Positions 1-8,874 of a DNA stretch of 64,000 nt are shown one piece after another (the first letter of the stretch is position 1; every line of letters begins with the position of its first letter). The notes beneath the pieces are model-generated. The model was not told where the DNA came from and did not search any database. It was given only the letters and a program-made list of their open reading frames with translations. Position numbers and translations under genes: made by a program. The DNA lies in NCBI RefSeq assembly GCF_000246855.1, contig NC_016609.1:6336744-6400743 (forward strand), in the 5' to 3' direction. Source of the DNA: Niastella koreensis GR20-10 (GTDB lineage Bacteria; Bacteroidota; Bacteroidia; Chitinophagales; Chitinophagaceae).

Positions 1-417
1 AGCTGTTTTTGCTTTTGCACTGTCTGTAATTGATTTTGATTTGGCTGCAGTATCCAACGGTGCTGGTTTATTCAAACTTTCGCGAAGCTTCGCTGCCTGG
101 CTTGATAACGAGTCGAATATTTCCCGTGCAATATCGGGACGGCTCATATAAAATTTATAGCTCTTTATAAATTCATCCTTGGAGATCTTATTCAATTCAA
201 AAACCTGCGCGTACAATTTAAAGGTTTCCGTTTTCAGGTTTTTGGAAGAATCGTACACAATAAAGCCATCCCTGAACCGCTCGGCCTGGATCATATCCAT
301 CAACACCTTCTGCATCTTTTCCTTACCCAATACACCTTTGGGTATCTTGTCTTTATCAGTACAACTAACCATACACCACACAATTGCGCTCAAACATACC
401 AGTAATAGCCGGTTCAT
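1..417 (-). CDS. DUF4296 domain lipoprotein (3' end outside window)
   Basis: The reading frame starts with ATG at 417 and runs off the left edge after 139 codons. The N-terminus MNRLLLVCLSAIVWCMVSC is a lipoprotein signal with the lipobox MVSC, so the mature protein is probably a lipid-anchored envelope protein. The following part (PKGVLGKEKMQKVLMDMIQ and a later YKFYMSRPDIAREIFDSL) matches the DUF4296 pattern of Bacteroidota, an all-helical family of unknown function. The start codon overlaps the stop of the upstream porD gene by four bases (ATGA), so translation is probably coupled. The tail visible here is rich in Lys, Ala and Ser. The family call rests on motif recall; no function is claimed. 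Confidence 0.7.
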   Translation of the reverse strand, partial: MNRLLLVCLSAIVWCMVSCTDKDKIPKGVLGKEKMQKVLMDMIQAERFRDGFIVYDSSKNLKTETFKLYAQVFELNKISKDEFIKSYKFYMSRPDIAREIFDSLSSQAAKLRESLNKPAPLDTAAKSKSITDSAKAKTA

Positions 418-1337
418 TTTAATTCCTGTTTATACAAATTGGAGTTGGAGATATCTATCTTTTGTAAAATTTCCCTTGCTTTTTGCTTGTCTTCAGGAGT
501 GCCCTTTTTAAAAATATTAATCAATTCCTTCGACTTACCCTGAAAGAAGAACTGCACGATCATCGTGTTGGGAATGTCGTTGTTCATGGTATTTACCAGG
601 CTCAGGGAATTTAAGATGGCGCCGCGGCCGTCTGTTTCATTCTCATACATATAATCCATTCCCAGGCGGTAATAGCTGTAAAAAGCGTCGTGCATCAGGT
701 TGTACCGGTTATTCGTAAGGTTCTCTGTTAACCAGTACCGGTTACGCAAACCATCAAATGCCTTCCAGCCCGAAATATCACGCCCCTCGGGAGCATTGTT
801 CACAATATTCATGGCTTTCTGAAAGTATGGATCGCCGCCTCGTAACGCAAAAGAGTCGTAATCGAGTCCCAGAATAACGTAAGCATAATAAGCCAGTATG
901 GCTGTGAGGTTCCCAACAATGGGGTCTGAACCAGACACCCGGTTTTCATTGAACTCAATTGACTGGTACTCTACATATTTAAAGATCACATTCTCATCCA
1001 TAAAATTGATGAGCGGGCAATCGTAGTTGGAATTGTATATCGGGCGGGCGGCCTGCACCGTAAGTTTGGCTTTGTATACGTTGCCGCCTTGCGCTTCGGT
1101 GATAATGAATAAAAAGTTGCATACTATCTTTTCATTGGGCTGCCAGGTATCCTTTGTCCACTTGCGGTTGTTCAAAAAATTATTGAGCGCCGCCTGGCAC
1201 GTCTGGAAGGCCTTTTTATCAGCAGGCGTACTAAGCTGCTGGGTATTAATGGTAATACGGGCTTTAAGCTCCTGGGCCAGCAAACAAACCGGCGCCATAA
1301 CCATCATAAAAAATATCCATACGATCTTTCTACACAT
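414..1337 (-). CDS. porD: DUF4835 family protein, PorD-type T9SS component
   Basis: The protein has 307 residues, a Sec signal peptide ending near LLAQ (about residue 21) and the body of the Bacteroidota DUF4835 family, which is annotated as type IX secretion protein PorD. Visible hallmarks are KARITINTQQL after the signal and the conserved stretch DCPLINFMDENVIFKYVEYQ near residue 105. It lies directly after coaBC, with an 8-base overlap, and in front of a DUF4296 lipoprotein gene, an order I recall from Flavobacterium and relatives. The mechanism of PorD in gliding or secretion is poorly defined. A secreted protein with a T9SS sorting domain is encoded in the same window at about 19.2-24.2 kb, consistent with a working T9SS. 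The family is fairly secure; the PorD name is from memory. Confidence 0.75.
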   Translation of the reverse strand: MCRKIVWIFFMMVMAPVCLLAQELKARITINTQQLSTPADKKAFQTCQAALNNFLNNRKWTKDTWQPNEKIVCNFLFIITEAQGGNVYKAKLTVQAARPIYNSNYDCPLINFMDENVIFKYVEYQSIEFNENRVSGSDPIVGNLTAILAYYAYVILGLDYDSFALRGGDPYFQKAMNIVNNAPEGRDISGWKAFDGLRNRYWLTENLTNNRYNLMHDAFYSYYRLGMDYMYENETDGRGAILNSLSLVNTMNNDIPNTMIVQFFFQGKSKELINIFKKGTPEDKQKAREILQKIDISNSNLYKQELK

Positions 1338-2526
1338 ATAGCATGTTTACGATTCTATCAACGATATCTTTAGCTACTTGTTGCTTTGGTTTGCGGTCGT
1401 ACGCAATCTCATTACCGCCTTTTTCAAAAATAGTGACCTTATTGGTATCATAGCCAAAACCGGCGCCCTCATCGTTCAGGGAGTTCAGCACAATCAAATC
1501 GGCGTTTTTTGCCGCCAGTTTATCCAAAGCATACTGGCGTTCATTGGCTGTTTCCAGGGCAAAGCCTGCCAGCAATTGTCCATTGCGTTTCAGCTGCCCC
1601 AGGCTTTTTAAAATATCCTTTGTTTTGGTCAGTTCAATAACCAGGGTACCGCTTGTTTTTTTGATCTTTTCCGGCGCTGTTTCTACCGGGGTATAATCTG
1701 CCACAGCAGCGCTCATCACAGCAATATCAACGGTGGGAAACTCAGCCACACAGGTATCATACATTTCACCGGCAGTTTGCACTTTATGAACATAAATGCC
1801 GGGGAAAGTGGTTTTAACGGAAGATGGGCCCAGTACCAGGTGCACTTCGGCGCCCCGGCCGGCCAGCTCTTCTGCAATGGCCACGCCCATTTTACCTGAG
1901 GAATGATTACCGATAAACCGCACGGGATCAATAGGTTCATAGGTGGGTCCGGCAGTTACCAGCGCCTTTTTACCCGCCAGGTCTTTTTTACCAAAGATGT
2001 TGTTTTCGAGGAAATGCAGAATGGCTTCCGGTTCGGCCATCCGCCCATCGCCTTGCAGGCCACTGGCCAGCTCGCCTTTTTCAACGGGAATAACGCGATT
2101 GCCATACAATTGCAGCTTTTGCAGATTGGCCTGGGTAGCGGGGTGATGCCACATATCTTCATCCATGGCCGGGGCTACAACCACGGGGCAGGTGGCTGAT
2201 AACCAGGTAGCCAGTAACATGTTGTCACATAGGCCATTGGCCATTTTTGCCAGGGTGTTTACGCTTAACGGGGCTACCACCATCACATCGGCCCACCGGC
2301 CCAGCATTACATGGTTGCTCCAGGAGTCGTTATTGGCCAGTTCACTAATAACCGCATTTTTTGATAATGTTGCCAGGGTAAGCGGCGATACAAATTCTTT
2401 TGCTGCAGGCGTTAATACCACTTTTACCTCGGCCCCTGCCTTTACCAGCAGGCGAACCAGTAAAATGGATTTATAAGCAGCAATACTTCCTGTAACAGCC
2501 AGTAATATCTTTTTGTCCTGGAACAT
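1330..2526 (-). CDS. coaBC: bifunctional phosphopantothenoylcysteine decarboxylase / phosphopantothenate-cysteine ligase
   Basis: This 398-residue protein catalyses two consecutive steps of coenzyme A synthesis: ligation of cysteine to 4'-phosphopantothenate (CoaB) and FMN-dependent decarboxylation to 4'-phosphopantetheine (CoaC). The CoaC flavoprotein half (about 1-180) shows GSIAAYKS, the active-site histidine region SNHVMLG, the PAMDEDMW motif and ASGLQGDGRM. The usual catalytic cysteine loop of enterobacterial CoaC reads Ser here (ASGL), which I believe is common in Bacteroidota. The CoaB half (about 185-398) shows TAGPTYEPIDPVRFIGNHSS, MSAAVADYTP, the KIKK motif and GFALET. Length and domain order are typical. 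It starts the coaBC-porD-DUF4296 unit and lies downstream of the rpoZ terminator. Confidence 0.95.
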   Translation of the reverse strand: MFQDKKILLAVTGSIAAYKSILLVRLLVKAGAEVKVVLTPAAKEFVSPLTLATLSKNAVISELANNDSWSNHVMLGRWADVMVVAPLSVNTLAKMANGLCDNMLLATWLSATCPVVVAPAMDEDMWHHPATQANLQKLQLYGNRVIPVEKGELASGLQGDGRMAEPEAILHFLENNIFGKKDLAGKKALVTAGPTYEPIDPVRFIGNHSSGKMGVAIAEELAGRGAEVHLVLGPSSVKTTFPGIYVHKVQTAGEMYDTCVAEFPTVDIAVMSAAVADYTPVETAPEKIKKTSGTLVIELTKTKDILKSLGQLKRNGQLLAGFALETANERQYALDKLAAKNADLIVLNSLNDEGAGFGYDTNKVTIFEKGGNEIAYDRKPKQQVAKDIVDRIVNMLYV

Positions 2527-2632
2527 AATTGGTTAAAATTAGGTCATTTGGGTTAAACAAAGTGGATACCCGGGTTAGCGCTTTATCAACAATAACATAC
2601 CCACAACAGTCTGCCAGCCTCCATAAAACTAA

Positions 2633-2662
2633 AAAAGCGACCCGGTGTTCCGGGACGCTTTT
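2633..2662 (-). terminator. rho-independent terminator after bamD-rpoZ
   Basis: A near-perfect palindrome: AAAAGCG-A-CCCGG, loop of four bases, CCGGG-A-CGCTTTT. Read on the minus strand the stem is followed by a run of six T (2637 down to 2632). It lies 24 bases after the rpoZ stop and separates bamD-rpoZ from coaBC. Confidence 0.85.
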
Positions 2663-2685
2663 AATACATTTCTTACCGTGTTATA

Positions 2686-3027
2686 TTAACTAAACAGGTC
2701 GTCTTCATTCTTGCGATAATAGATCTTATCGTCGAAAAACTCCTGGGTGGCCAGCAATGCCGGGTTAGGCATGCGCTCATACGCTCTGGAGATCTCGATC
2801 TGCTCTTTGTTCTCATGGATCTCTTCCAGGCTGTCGGTATGGCTGGCGAATTCTTCCAGTTTGTTATGCAATTCCTCTTTTAAAGAGATATTGATTTGGT
2901 TAGCCCTTTTGGCAATAATGGCAATTGACTCGTACACATTGCCGGTTTTAGCTTTAATGGCATTCAAATCCTTTGTTTCGGCGGTATTAGCGGTGTTAGC
3001 ACTAATTTGTCTTCGTAATTTGCTCAT
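2686..3027 (-). CDS. rpoZ: DNA-directed RNA polymerase omega subunit (RpoZ/Rpb6 family)
   Basis: The 113-residue protein belongs to the Bacteroidota omega family. The core TGNVYESIAIIAKRANQI (about residues 29-46) is the conserved Rpb6/omega helix that clamps the beta' subunit, and NPALLATQEF near residue 90 is typical of the Bacteroidota form. Omega assists assembly of RNA polymerase and in many bacteria takes part in the ppGpp response; that role is family knowledge. Its start codon lies inside the end of bamD (26-base overlap), so the two genes are co-translated. A strong terminator follows at 2633-2662. Confidence 0.88.
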   Translation of the reverse strand: MSKLRRQISANTANTAETKDLNAIKAKTGNVYESIAIIAKRANQINISLKEELHNKLEEFASHTDSLEEIHENKEQIEISRAYERMPNPALLATQEFFDDKIYYRKNEDDLFS

Positions 3028-3817
3028 TATTGGTGGCTTTAATGTTATTTTTTGCTAATGTCTCGTAATTCTCTACTTCCTTTTTCAGCGTGCTTTCGGG
3101 GAAACGGTCCAGAAAATCATGGCATTCCGAAACCACCTGTTCAAAACGGGCAGGTTTCTTATCTTCTATACTATTCATGGCAAATAAATAGTAAGATTTG
3201 ATAACCTGCAACTTATAAGTATCACCTTTTGGCGAATCAGGAAAATCGGCCATTAAACTGGTGTAAGCGATCGCTGCCGCCCGGTAATGGCTCATATTAT
3301 AATACAATTGGGCGCTTCCTACTTCCTTCTCTTCCAGCTTTATACGGCATTTATCCATGATGTCCGATGCCTCTTTATTCCTGGGCGAATTGGGATGCGT
3401 ATTAATAAACGTCTGCATCAAACCAATTGTTTTCTGGGTATTGGTTTGATCGAGCTCAGCCTTGGGCGACTGCCGGTAATAGGTAAAAGCCCGCATGTAT
3501 TCCATTTCCTCGGCTTTTGCACTGGTGGGAAACACCTCTACAAACTGTTTGAACAGGTTTTCGGCCTGCAGCCAGTCGTGCAAATAATAAGAACAGTAGG
3601 CATACTTATAAAATAAGTCTTCAAACTGTGGTTGTCCCTTCATGATGGGGAAGAGTTCTTCATACAATTGCGAGGCATAGTTATACTTCTTGGCTACATA
3701 GTATTTTTCTGCCATGCGCAATTTGTAATCATAGTCGGTACTCTTCTGCACCCGGGAAAACTTGGAGCAGGACGCTACGCTTAGGGCTATTATTGCAATT
3801 ATTAAGGCTGAACGCAT
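3002..3817 (-). CDS. bamD: outer membrane protein assembly factor BamD
   Basis: The likely product is a lipoprotein of 271 residues that starts at ATG 3817. The open frame extends 27 codons further upstream, but the internal start gives a clean lipoprotein signal (MRSALIIAIIALSVASC, lipobox SVASC). The body is built of TPR-like helical repeats with the BamD hallmarks RVQKSTDYDYKLRMAEKYY (about 24-42), a Tyr-rich YKYAYCSYYLHDWLQAENLF and NTHPNSPRNKEASDIMDKCR. BamD is an essential periplasmic scaffold of the BAM complex that inserts beta-barrels such as the porins encoded in this window. It overlaps rpoZ by 26 bases; the two form one unit closed by the terminator at 2633-2662. Confidence 0.88.
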   Translation of the reverse strand: MRSALIIAIIALSVASCSKFSRVQKSTDYDYKLRMAEKYYVAKKYNYASQLYEELFPIMKGQPQFEDLFYKYAYCSYYLHDWLQAENLFKQFVEVFPTSAKAEEMEYMRAFTYYRQSPKAELDQTNTQKTIGLMQTFINTHPNSPRNKEASDIMDKCRIKLEEKEVGSAQLYYNMSHYRAAAIAYTSLMADFPDSPKGDTYKLQVIKSYYLFAMNSIEDKKPARFEQVVSECHDFLDRFPESTLKKEVENYETLAKNNIKATNNEQITKTN

Positions 3818-3896
3818 AAAGTGTGCAAAGTTAAGGTTTTCCTGCAAATATGTATGGAAAGGTGTTGTAACCCAAAAACAACCCGTTAAGATAAAC

Positions 3897-3926
3897 ATAA
3901 AAAACCCCGACGAAATCGTCGGGGTT
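3897..3926 (-). terminator. terminator after the OmpA-family gene
   Basis: An 11-base-pair stem, AACCCCGACGA / TCGTCGGGGTT, with a two-base centre. On the minus strand it runs into TTTTTTATG. It sits about 40 bases past the stop of the OmpA-family gene and upstream of bamD. Confidence 0.85.
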
Positions 3927-3966
3927 ATACTATTAGTTAAAGCAATTTAAGCTAAAGTACTTTTTA

Positions 3967-5658
3967 TTATCTGCCGCGACGCAAGTTCGGGTGCGGAGCA
4001 GGCACTGTGGTAGGACCTTCTTCGCCAGTTCCATCGCGCAGGTCTACCGTGTTGCAATCGCCACCGGCTTCACCATATTTGAAGATGAAACGTTCTTGGC
4101 TAACGCCTTCTTTATCAACCAGGTAGCTGATAACGGCATTCACACGATCCCAGCTTAACTGTTGTTCAGATTTGCTTGAAGAGCAATATCCGATCACAGC
4201 TATCTTACAATCAGGGTTATTCTTGATTTGTGAAGCAGCTGCAGCCAGTAAAGCTTTAGCGTCGTTGCTTAATGTGATTGATTTTGCTTTGAAGGTAACG
4301 CTTGGTAAGTTACCGATCTTGCATTTGCCTTTGATTCCACCTTCTTCGATCAGTTTCTGAAGAGAATCGCAGCATGCAGGAGGAGGACATTTACCTACAC
4401 CATCAGCATCAACAGGTTGACATTGTGTTGGTGTAACCAGTTCCTTGTCTTTGTAGTCAGGAACACCGTCACCATCAGTATCGCGGCTAACACCATGGCT
4501 GTCAACAGGAGCGCCGGCAGGTGTGTTAGGCTCCTGGTCAAACTGGTCAGTAATACCATCGCCATCAGCATCATCCAAAACTGGTTTGGGGAGCTTCATG
4601 TGGCGTGGTTTGTTAACCTCGTTGTAAGCGTAATCCAAAGGATTCAGCCACCACAAAGGTTCAACAGCTTTGTTACCAATTGCCATGTTGATACCAAGAG
4701 AGAAGAAGTTATAAGTATCAAAGTCTCTTGTTTGAGCAGGTGCAGATTGGAAACCAGCAACGGATGTAGCAACACCGTTTTCCTGCCATTGTTGACCATC
4801 TAACAAGTCTGTTTTAGAGAAGGTCAGTTTATCTTCCAGGGCCAGGCTGAACTTTTTGTTCAGTTTGAATTGAGCACCGGCACCAGCTACGAAAATGGGG
4901 CGGAATGGCTTTTTGAACAATTTAGGCTGAGAGTTATCTGTTTCACCCTGTGTTTCATATTTACCGTCCAATACATTTTTCAGGTCTTTTTTGATGGATT
5001 TTCTGTTTTTGTATCCAAAGCCATCAGTAGTAGCTGCGTATTTATTAAAGATTGTCTGAAAATCGGCTGCATAATTGGTACCATCTCCTTTCAGAGCATC
5101 TATTTTGGTGTCATAGATCATACCACCGATACCGCCGAACATGTATAAATTGAAGTTACTTTTTGCTTTGTGAAAGCGAATGTTAGTCAATGTTACCACG
5201 CCCTGTAAGCTCAGGTCGTAAACATTTGTTTTGTAGTTGTAGAACACTGGAGTTCCGGCAGCATAGCCGGCTGAAGTCCAGGCGGTATTTTTTGACCATT
5301 GATATGAAGGTTGAAAGTTCAACCCCTTAGTGGTATAAACACCTAATTGACCTCTTAAAGAGAACACATAACCCAGCGCTTTACGAGCATGTAATGCTCC
5401 GCCAAAACCAGGAAAACGGTTACGAACATCACCGGAAATGTCCATAGCACCTACCTGTAAGCCTATTTCCCATTGATTACGGGGTTTGGCCGGGTAAGGG
5501 TAATTGTTTGCCATGAACTCGGTGTGCTGAGGGAGCCTCTTAGAAGGTATAACAGAAGAGTCCTGTACGTCATAGGTACCACCCAATTGTGCCTGGGAGG
5601 CCGCAGATGCTAACAGGAACGTTAAGCTTATAATACTTACGTACTTTTTGCTTGCCAT
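3967..5658 (-). CDS. OmpA-family outer membrane porin with thrombospondin type 3 repeats
   Basis: This 563-residue protein has a signal peptide (cleavage after ASQAQ, about residue 23), an N-terminal beta-barrel (about 45-345, alternating hydrophobic strands such as IGLQVGAMDISGDV), a calcium-binding thrombospondin type 3 linker (DDADGDGITD near 358 and DTDGDGVPDYKD near 390), and a C-terminal OmpA peptidoglycan-binding domain (about 445-540). A Cys-rich patch (PPPACCD) lies between the TSP3 and OmpA parts. The expected job is to anchor the outer membrane to the cell wall and possibly form a pore. It is monocistronic, with its own promoter (5707-5736) and terminator, which fits an abundant envelope protein. 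The tail ends in PHPNLRRGR, an unusual basic end. Confidence 0.85.
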   Translation of the reverse strand: MASKKYVSIISLTFLLASAASQAQLGGTYDVQDSSVIPSKRLPQHTEFMANNYPYPAKPRNQWEIGLQVGAMDISGDVRNRFPGFGGALHARKALGYVFSLRGQLGVYTTKGLNFQPSYQWSKNTAWTSAGYAAGTPVFYNYKTNVYDLSLQGVVTLTNIRFHKAKSNFNLYMFGGIGGMIYDTKIDALKGDGTNYAADFQTIFNKYAATTDGFGYKNRKSIKKDLKNVLDGKYETQGETDNSQPKLFKKPFRPIFVAGAGAQFKLNKKFSLALEDKLTFSKTDLLDGQQWQENGVATSVAGFQSAPAQTRDFDTYNFFSLGINMAIGNKAVEPLWWLNPLDYAYNEVNKPRHMKLPKPVLDDADGDGITDQFDQEPNTPAGAPVDSHGVSRDTDGDGVPDYKDKELVTPTQCQPVDADGVGKCPPPACCDSLQKLIEEGGIKGKCKIGNLPSVTFKAKSITLSNDAKALLAAAASQIKNNPDCKIAVIGYCSSSKSEQQLSWDRVNAVISYLVDKEGVSQERFIFKYGEAGGDCNTVDLRDGTGEEGPTTVPAPHPNLRRGR

Positions 5659-5706
5659 AACTAAATTTTATGTGAAGGATTAAGTAACCAGAACTCAGAA
5701 TCTGTG

Positions 5707-5736
5707 CAAAAATATTAATTGACAGCTAACTACCAA
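5707..5736 (-). promoter_or_regulatory. Bacteroidota-type promoter of the OmpA-family gene
   Basis: On the minus strand TTTGG (ending at 5733) is separated by 18 bases from TATTTTTG (5714-5707), a match to the TTTG/TAnnTTTG consensus used by the Bacteroidota primary sigma factor. The leader to ATG 5658 would be about 45 bases. Confidence 0.7.
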
Positions 5737-5862
5737 ATTTTTTTCCCCAACACAATGTGCATTATCTTGCTGTTTTTCACACAGTAAGACCATAACAGAG
5801 CAAATTAAATGCCTCTTACGTTGTACATTAATAAATAGTAATTTGCTCCTCTTATATTCCGC

Positions 5863-6825
5863 ATGAAATTATCACTAGCAATATTACGAGAAGAATTACC
5901 CGAATTTGATAAACAATTCCATGAAGCTGTAAAGAGCCAGGTGCCGCTCCTGAACAGGATTATGAGGTTTATTGTGAACCGGAAAGGTAAGCAATTACGG
6001 CCCATGTTTGTACTGCTTTCTGCCAAGTTATGCGGGCCCGTTAACGATACTACTTACCGGGCTGCTTCGTTAGTAGAATTACTACATTCAGCTACCCTGG
6101 TACATGATGACGTGGTAGATGAATCCCTGGAGCGTAGGGGATTTTTCTCTACATATGCTTTGTGGAAAAGCAAGGTATCGGTTTTGGTTGGCGACTATCT
6201 GCTGGCCAAAGGTATGCTCCTCTCCCTCGACCACGACGATTACCGTATTTTAAAATTATTATCAAATGCCATACGTGCTATGAGCGAGGGTGAATTGCTG
6301 CAAATGGAAAAATCACGCACCCTTAATTTTGAAGAGGCAACTTATTTCGAGATCATAAAAGGAAAAACCGCGTCCCTGCTGGCTTCCGCCTGCGCTTCCG
6401 GCGCCTGGAGCACCACCCAGGACGAGGTTATCACAGAAAAAATGCGACTGTTTGGGGAAAAGGTAGGCATGGCCTTCCAGATAAAAGACGACCTGTTCGA
6501 TTACGGCAATGAAGCGGTGGGAAAACCTACCGGTAACGATATCAGGGAAAAGAAGCTCACCCTTCCATTAATTTATACACTACAAAATACCGACAGCGCT
6601 ACCCGCCGCAAACTGATATATATTATCAAAAATCAGAATAAAGACCCCCAGAAGGTTCAGGAGGTCATTAACGTGGTGAAACAAACCGGCGGCATTAGTT
6701 ATACTGAGAAAAAAATGTTTAGCTTCAGGGATGAAGCGCTGTCCATTTTACACGAATTCGACAACGTAGAAATACGAAACGGCCTGGAAGAACTGGTACG
6801 GTATACTACAGACAGAAAATATTAA
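5863..6825 (+). CDS. long-chain polyprenyl diphosphate synthase
   Basis: A 320-residue trans-prenyltransferase of the IspB/HepT type. The first Asp-rich motif LVHDDVVDESLERRG (Asp at about 81-85) and the second, IKDDLFDYGNEAVGKPTGND (about 208), are intact. The residues before the first motif are small (SATL), which in this superfamily favours a long chain product, most likely the menaquinone side chain. The first-listed ATG gives a normal N-terminus for the family. It is divergent from the OmpA-family gene and followed after 60 bases by recJ. Exact chain length cannot be read from sequence. Confidence 0.88.
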   Translation: MKLSLAILREELPEFDKQFHEAVKSQVPLLNRIMRFIVNRKGKQLRPMFVLLSAKLCGPVNDTTYRAASLVELLHSATLVHDDVVDESLERRGFFSTYALWKSKVSVLVGDYLLAKGMLLSLDHDDYRILKLLSNAIRAMSEGELLQMEKSRTLNFEEATYFEIIKGKTASLLASACASGAWSTTQDEVITEKMRLFGEKVGMAFQIKDDLFDYGNEAVGKPTGNDIREKKLTLPLIYTLQNTDSATRRKLIYIIKNQNKDPQKVQEVINVVKQTGGISYTEKKMFSFRDEALSILHEFDNVEIRNGLEELVRYTTDRKY

Positions 6826-6885
6826 GGCACAAGATAACAAGGCTCAAGGCAAAAGCCCTTGCGGCTTGAAACCTGGGATTTTATT

Positions 6886-8622
6886 ATGCTACAAAAGAGA
6901 TGGAACATACTGACGGCAGATGATGATAAAGTGCAGCAATTGTATGCAAGCCTTAAAATACATCCTGTTCTTTGTAAAATACTCGCCCAGCGATACCTGG
7001 ATGACTACGATAAAGCAAAGCAATTCTTTCGCCCCCAGCTTTCCGACCTGCACGATCCTTCCCTGATGAAGGATATGGATAAAGCAGTTGCCCGCATAAG
7101 TAAAGCATTTGACCACCAGGAAAAAATACTTGTTTTTGGCGACTATGATGTAGATGGCACCACCGCCGTTTCCTGTATGTTGCGCTTTCTGCAAAAGTTT
7201 TATAAAAGCGACAAGGTCGACTTCTATATCCCTCACCGTTACCGCGAAGGTTATGGCGTATCAAAGAAGGGGATCGACTTTGCCATCGAAAACGGATTTA
7301 CGCTTATTATTTCGCTCGACTGTGGAATAAAATCAGTGGAGCTTATTCAATATGCCCGGGAAAACGGCATCGATTTCATTGTGTGCGATCACCACATGCC
7401 CGATGATATGCTGCCCCCGGCTGTAGCCATTTTAAACCCCAAACAAAAAGGTTGCAATTACCCTTATAAAGAATTGTGTGGCTGCGGAGTGGGCTTTAAA
7501 TTGATCTCGGCCCTGGCCCGGCATCTGAAGCTGGATGATTCCGCGGCGGCCGAATACCTGGACCTGGTAGCTACCGCCATTGCTGCGGATATTGTACCCA
7601 TGACGGGCGAGAACCGGGTGCTGGCCTTTTATGGTTTAAAAAAGGCCAATGAGAACCCCAATTATGGCATCCTGGCATTAAAGGAACTAAGCGGGGTACA
7701 AAAGGAATTGTTTATAAACAGCCTCGTGTTTATGATCGCCCCGCGCGTAAATGCTGCCGGCCGTATGGACGATGCCCGCAAAGCCGTGCAAATGTTCATT
7801 GCCAATACACCGTTGGAAGCCAAGCATTATGCCGAACAATTACATTTGGATAACACCGAACGCAAGGAAGCCGATAAAAATATTACTGAAGAGGCCCTGG
7901 CCATTATTGAAAACGACGTTGTATGGCAAACCCGCAAATCAACGGTTGTTTTTCAATCACACTGGCATAAAGGCGTGGTAGGTATTGTAGCCTCCCGGCT
8001 TATAGACTATTACTATCGTCCCACAATTGTTCTTACCCAAAGCGGCGAATATGTGGCCGGATCGGCCCGGAGCGTGGCCGGTTTTAATGTATACGAAGCC
8101 ATTCACCAGTGTAAAGATCTGTTGTTAGGGTATGGCGGCCACTTTTATGCAGCAGGTATGACGCTGGCGCTTGATAAAGTGGAAGCCTTTCGCGACCGGT
8201 TTGAAGAAGTAGTGTCGGCCACTATTACCCCCGACTTACTGGTACCTGAAATTATCATCGATGCCGAGGTAGCCTTTAAAGACCTTAAGCAGCCCTTTTA
8301 TAATATCATTCATCAAATGGAGCCCTTTGGCCCCGAGAACATGCGGCCTTTGTTTGTAGTGCGTAATGTTACCGACTCAGGTTATTCCCGTGTTGTTAAA
8401 GAACAGCATATCAAGTTCTCCCTGCGCCAGGACAACATCCTTTTCAATGGCATAGGCTTTGGGATGGCTAAAAAATTCCATTTGCTTGAATCGAAAAAAC
8501 CGGTAGACGTTGTATTTACGTTAGATGAGAATGAATGGAACAATGAAAAACACTTACAGTTGCGGGTTATAGACTTCAGACTGGCGGAAGATAGCCAGGT
8601 TGTAGAAAAAGCCGTATCCTGA
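6886..8622 (+). CDS. recJ: single-stranded-DNA-specific 5'-3' exonuclease RecJ
   Basis: The best start is ATG 6886 (578 residues); a TTG nine codons upstream adds nothing family-like. DHH phosphoesterase motifs are in order: VFGDYDVDGTTAV (about 84-96, metal ligands), DCGIKS, VCDHHMPDD (about 166, the DHH triad), DLVATAIAADIVPM and APRVNAAGRMDDA. The DHHA1 part carries GGHFYAAGMTL (about 420), and an OB-like C-terminal domain follows. RecJ trims 5' strands in recombinational, mismatch and base-excision repair. Length agrees with the family. It may be read together with the upstream prenyl synthase. Confidence 0.94.
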   Translation: MLQKRWNILTADDDKVQQLYASLKIHPVLCKILAQRYLDDYDKAKQFFRPQLSDLHDPSLMKDMDKAVARISKAFDHQEKILVFGDYDVDGTTAVSCMLRFLQKFYKSDKVDFYIPHRYREGYGVSKKGIDFAIENGFTLIISLDCGIKSVELIQYARENGIDFIVCDHHMPDDMLPPAVAILNPKQKGCNYPYKELCGCGVGFKLISALARHLKLDDSAAAEYLDLVATAIAADIVPMTGENRVLAFYGLKKANENPNYGILALKELSGVQKELFINSLVFMIAPRVNAAGRMDDARKAVQMFIANTPLEAKHYAEQLHLDNTERKEADKNITEEALAIIENDVVWQTRKSTVVFQSHWHKGVVGIVASRLIDYYYRPTIVLTQSGEYVAGSARSVAGFNVYEAIHQCKDLLLGYGGHFYAAGMTLALDKVEAFRDRFEEVVSATITPDLLVPEIIIDAEVAFKDLKQPFYNIIHQMEPFGPENMRPLFVVRNVTDSGYSRVVKEQHIKFSLRQDNILFNGIGFGMAKKFHLLESKKPVDVVFTLDENEWNNEKHLQLRVIDFRLAEDSQVVEKAVS

Positions 8623-8874
8623 TCACGACAATTACAGCCCCCTGCCAGGTGATGAATTTATGAACATTCGTATGCTTTTCTCCCCTTTTGCCGTATTTTG
8701 ACAGGTCAATATTCAACTATTCGCACTAACAAACCATACCCTGAAAAGGTTTGGTTTTTAAAATTTTATGGTACAATAATATTTTCGGTGATAAGAGTTT
8801 GCCATTATTATAATATTTTTACTATCCACCCATAGCGTAGGGATGGTTTTCACCGCTACCAATGTTGTGATTGT

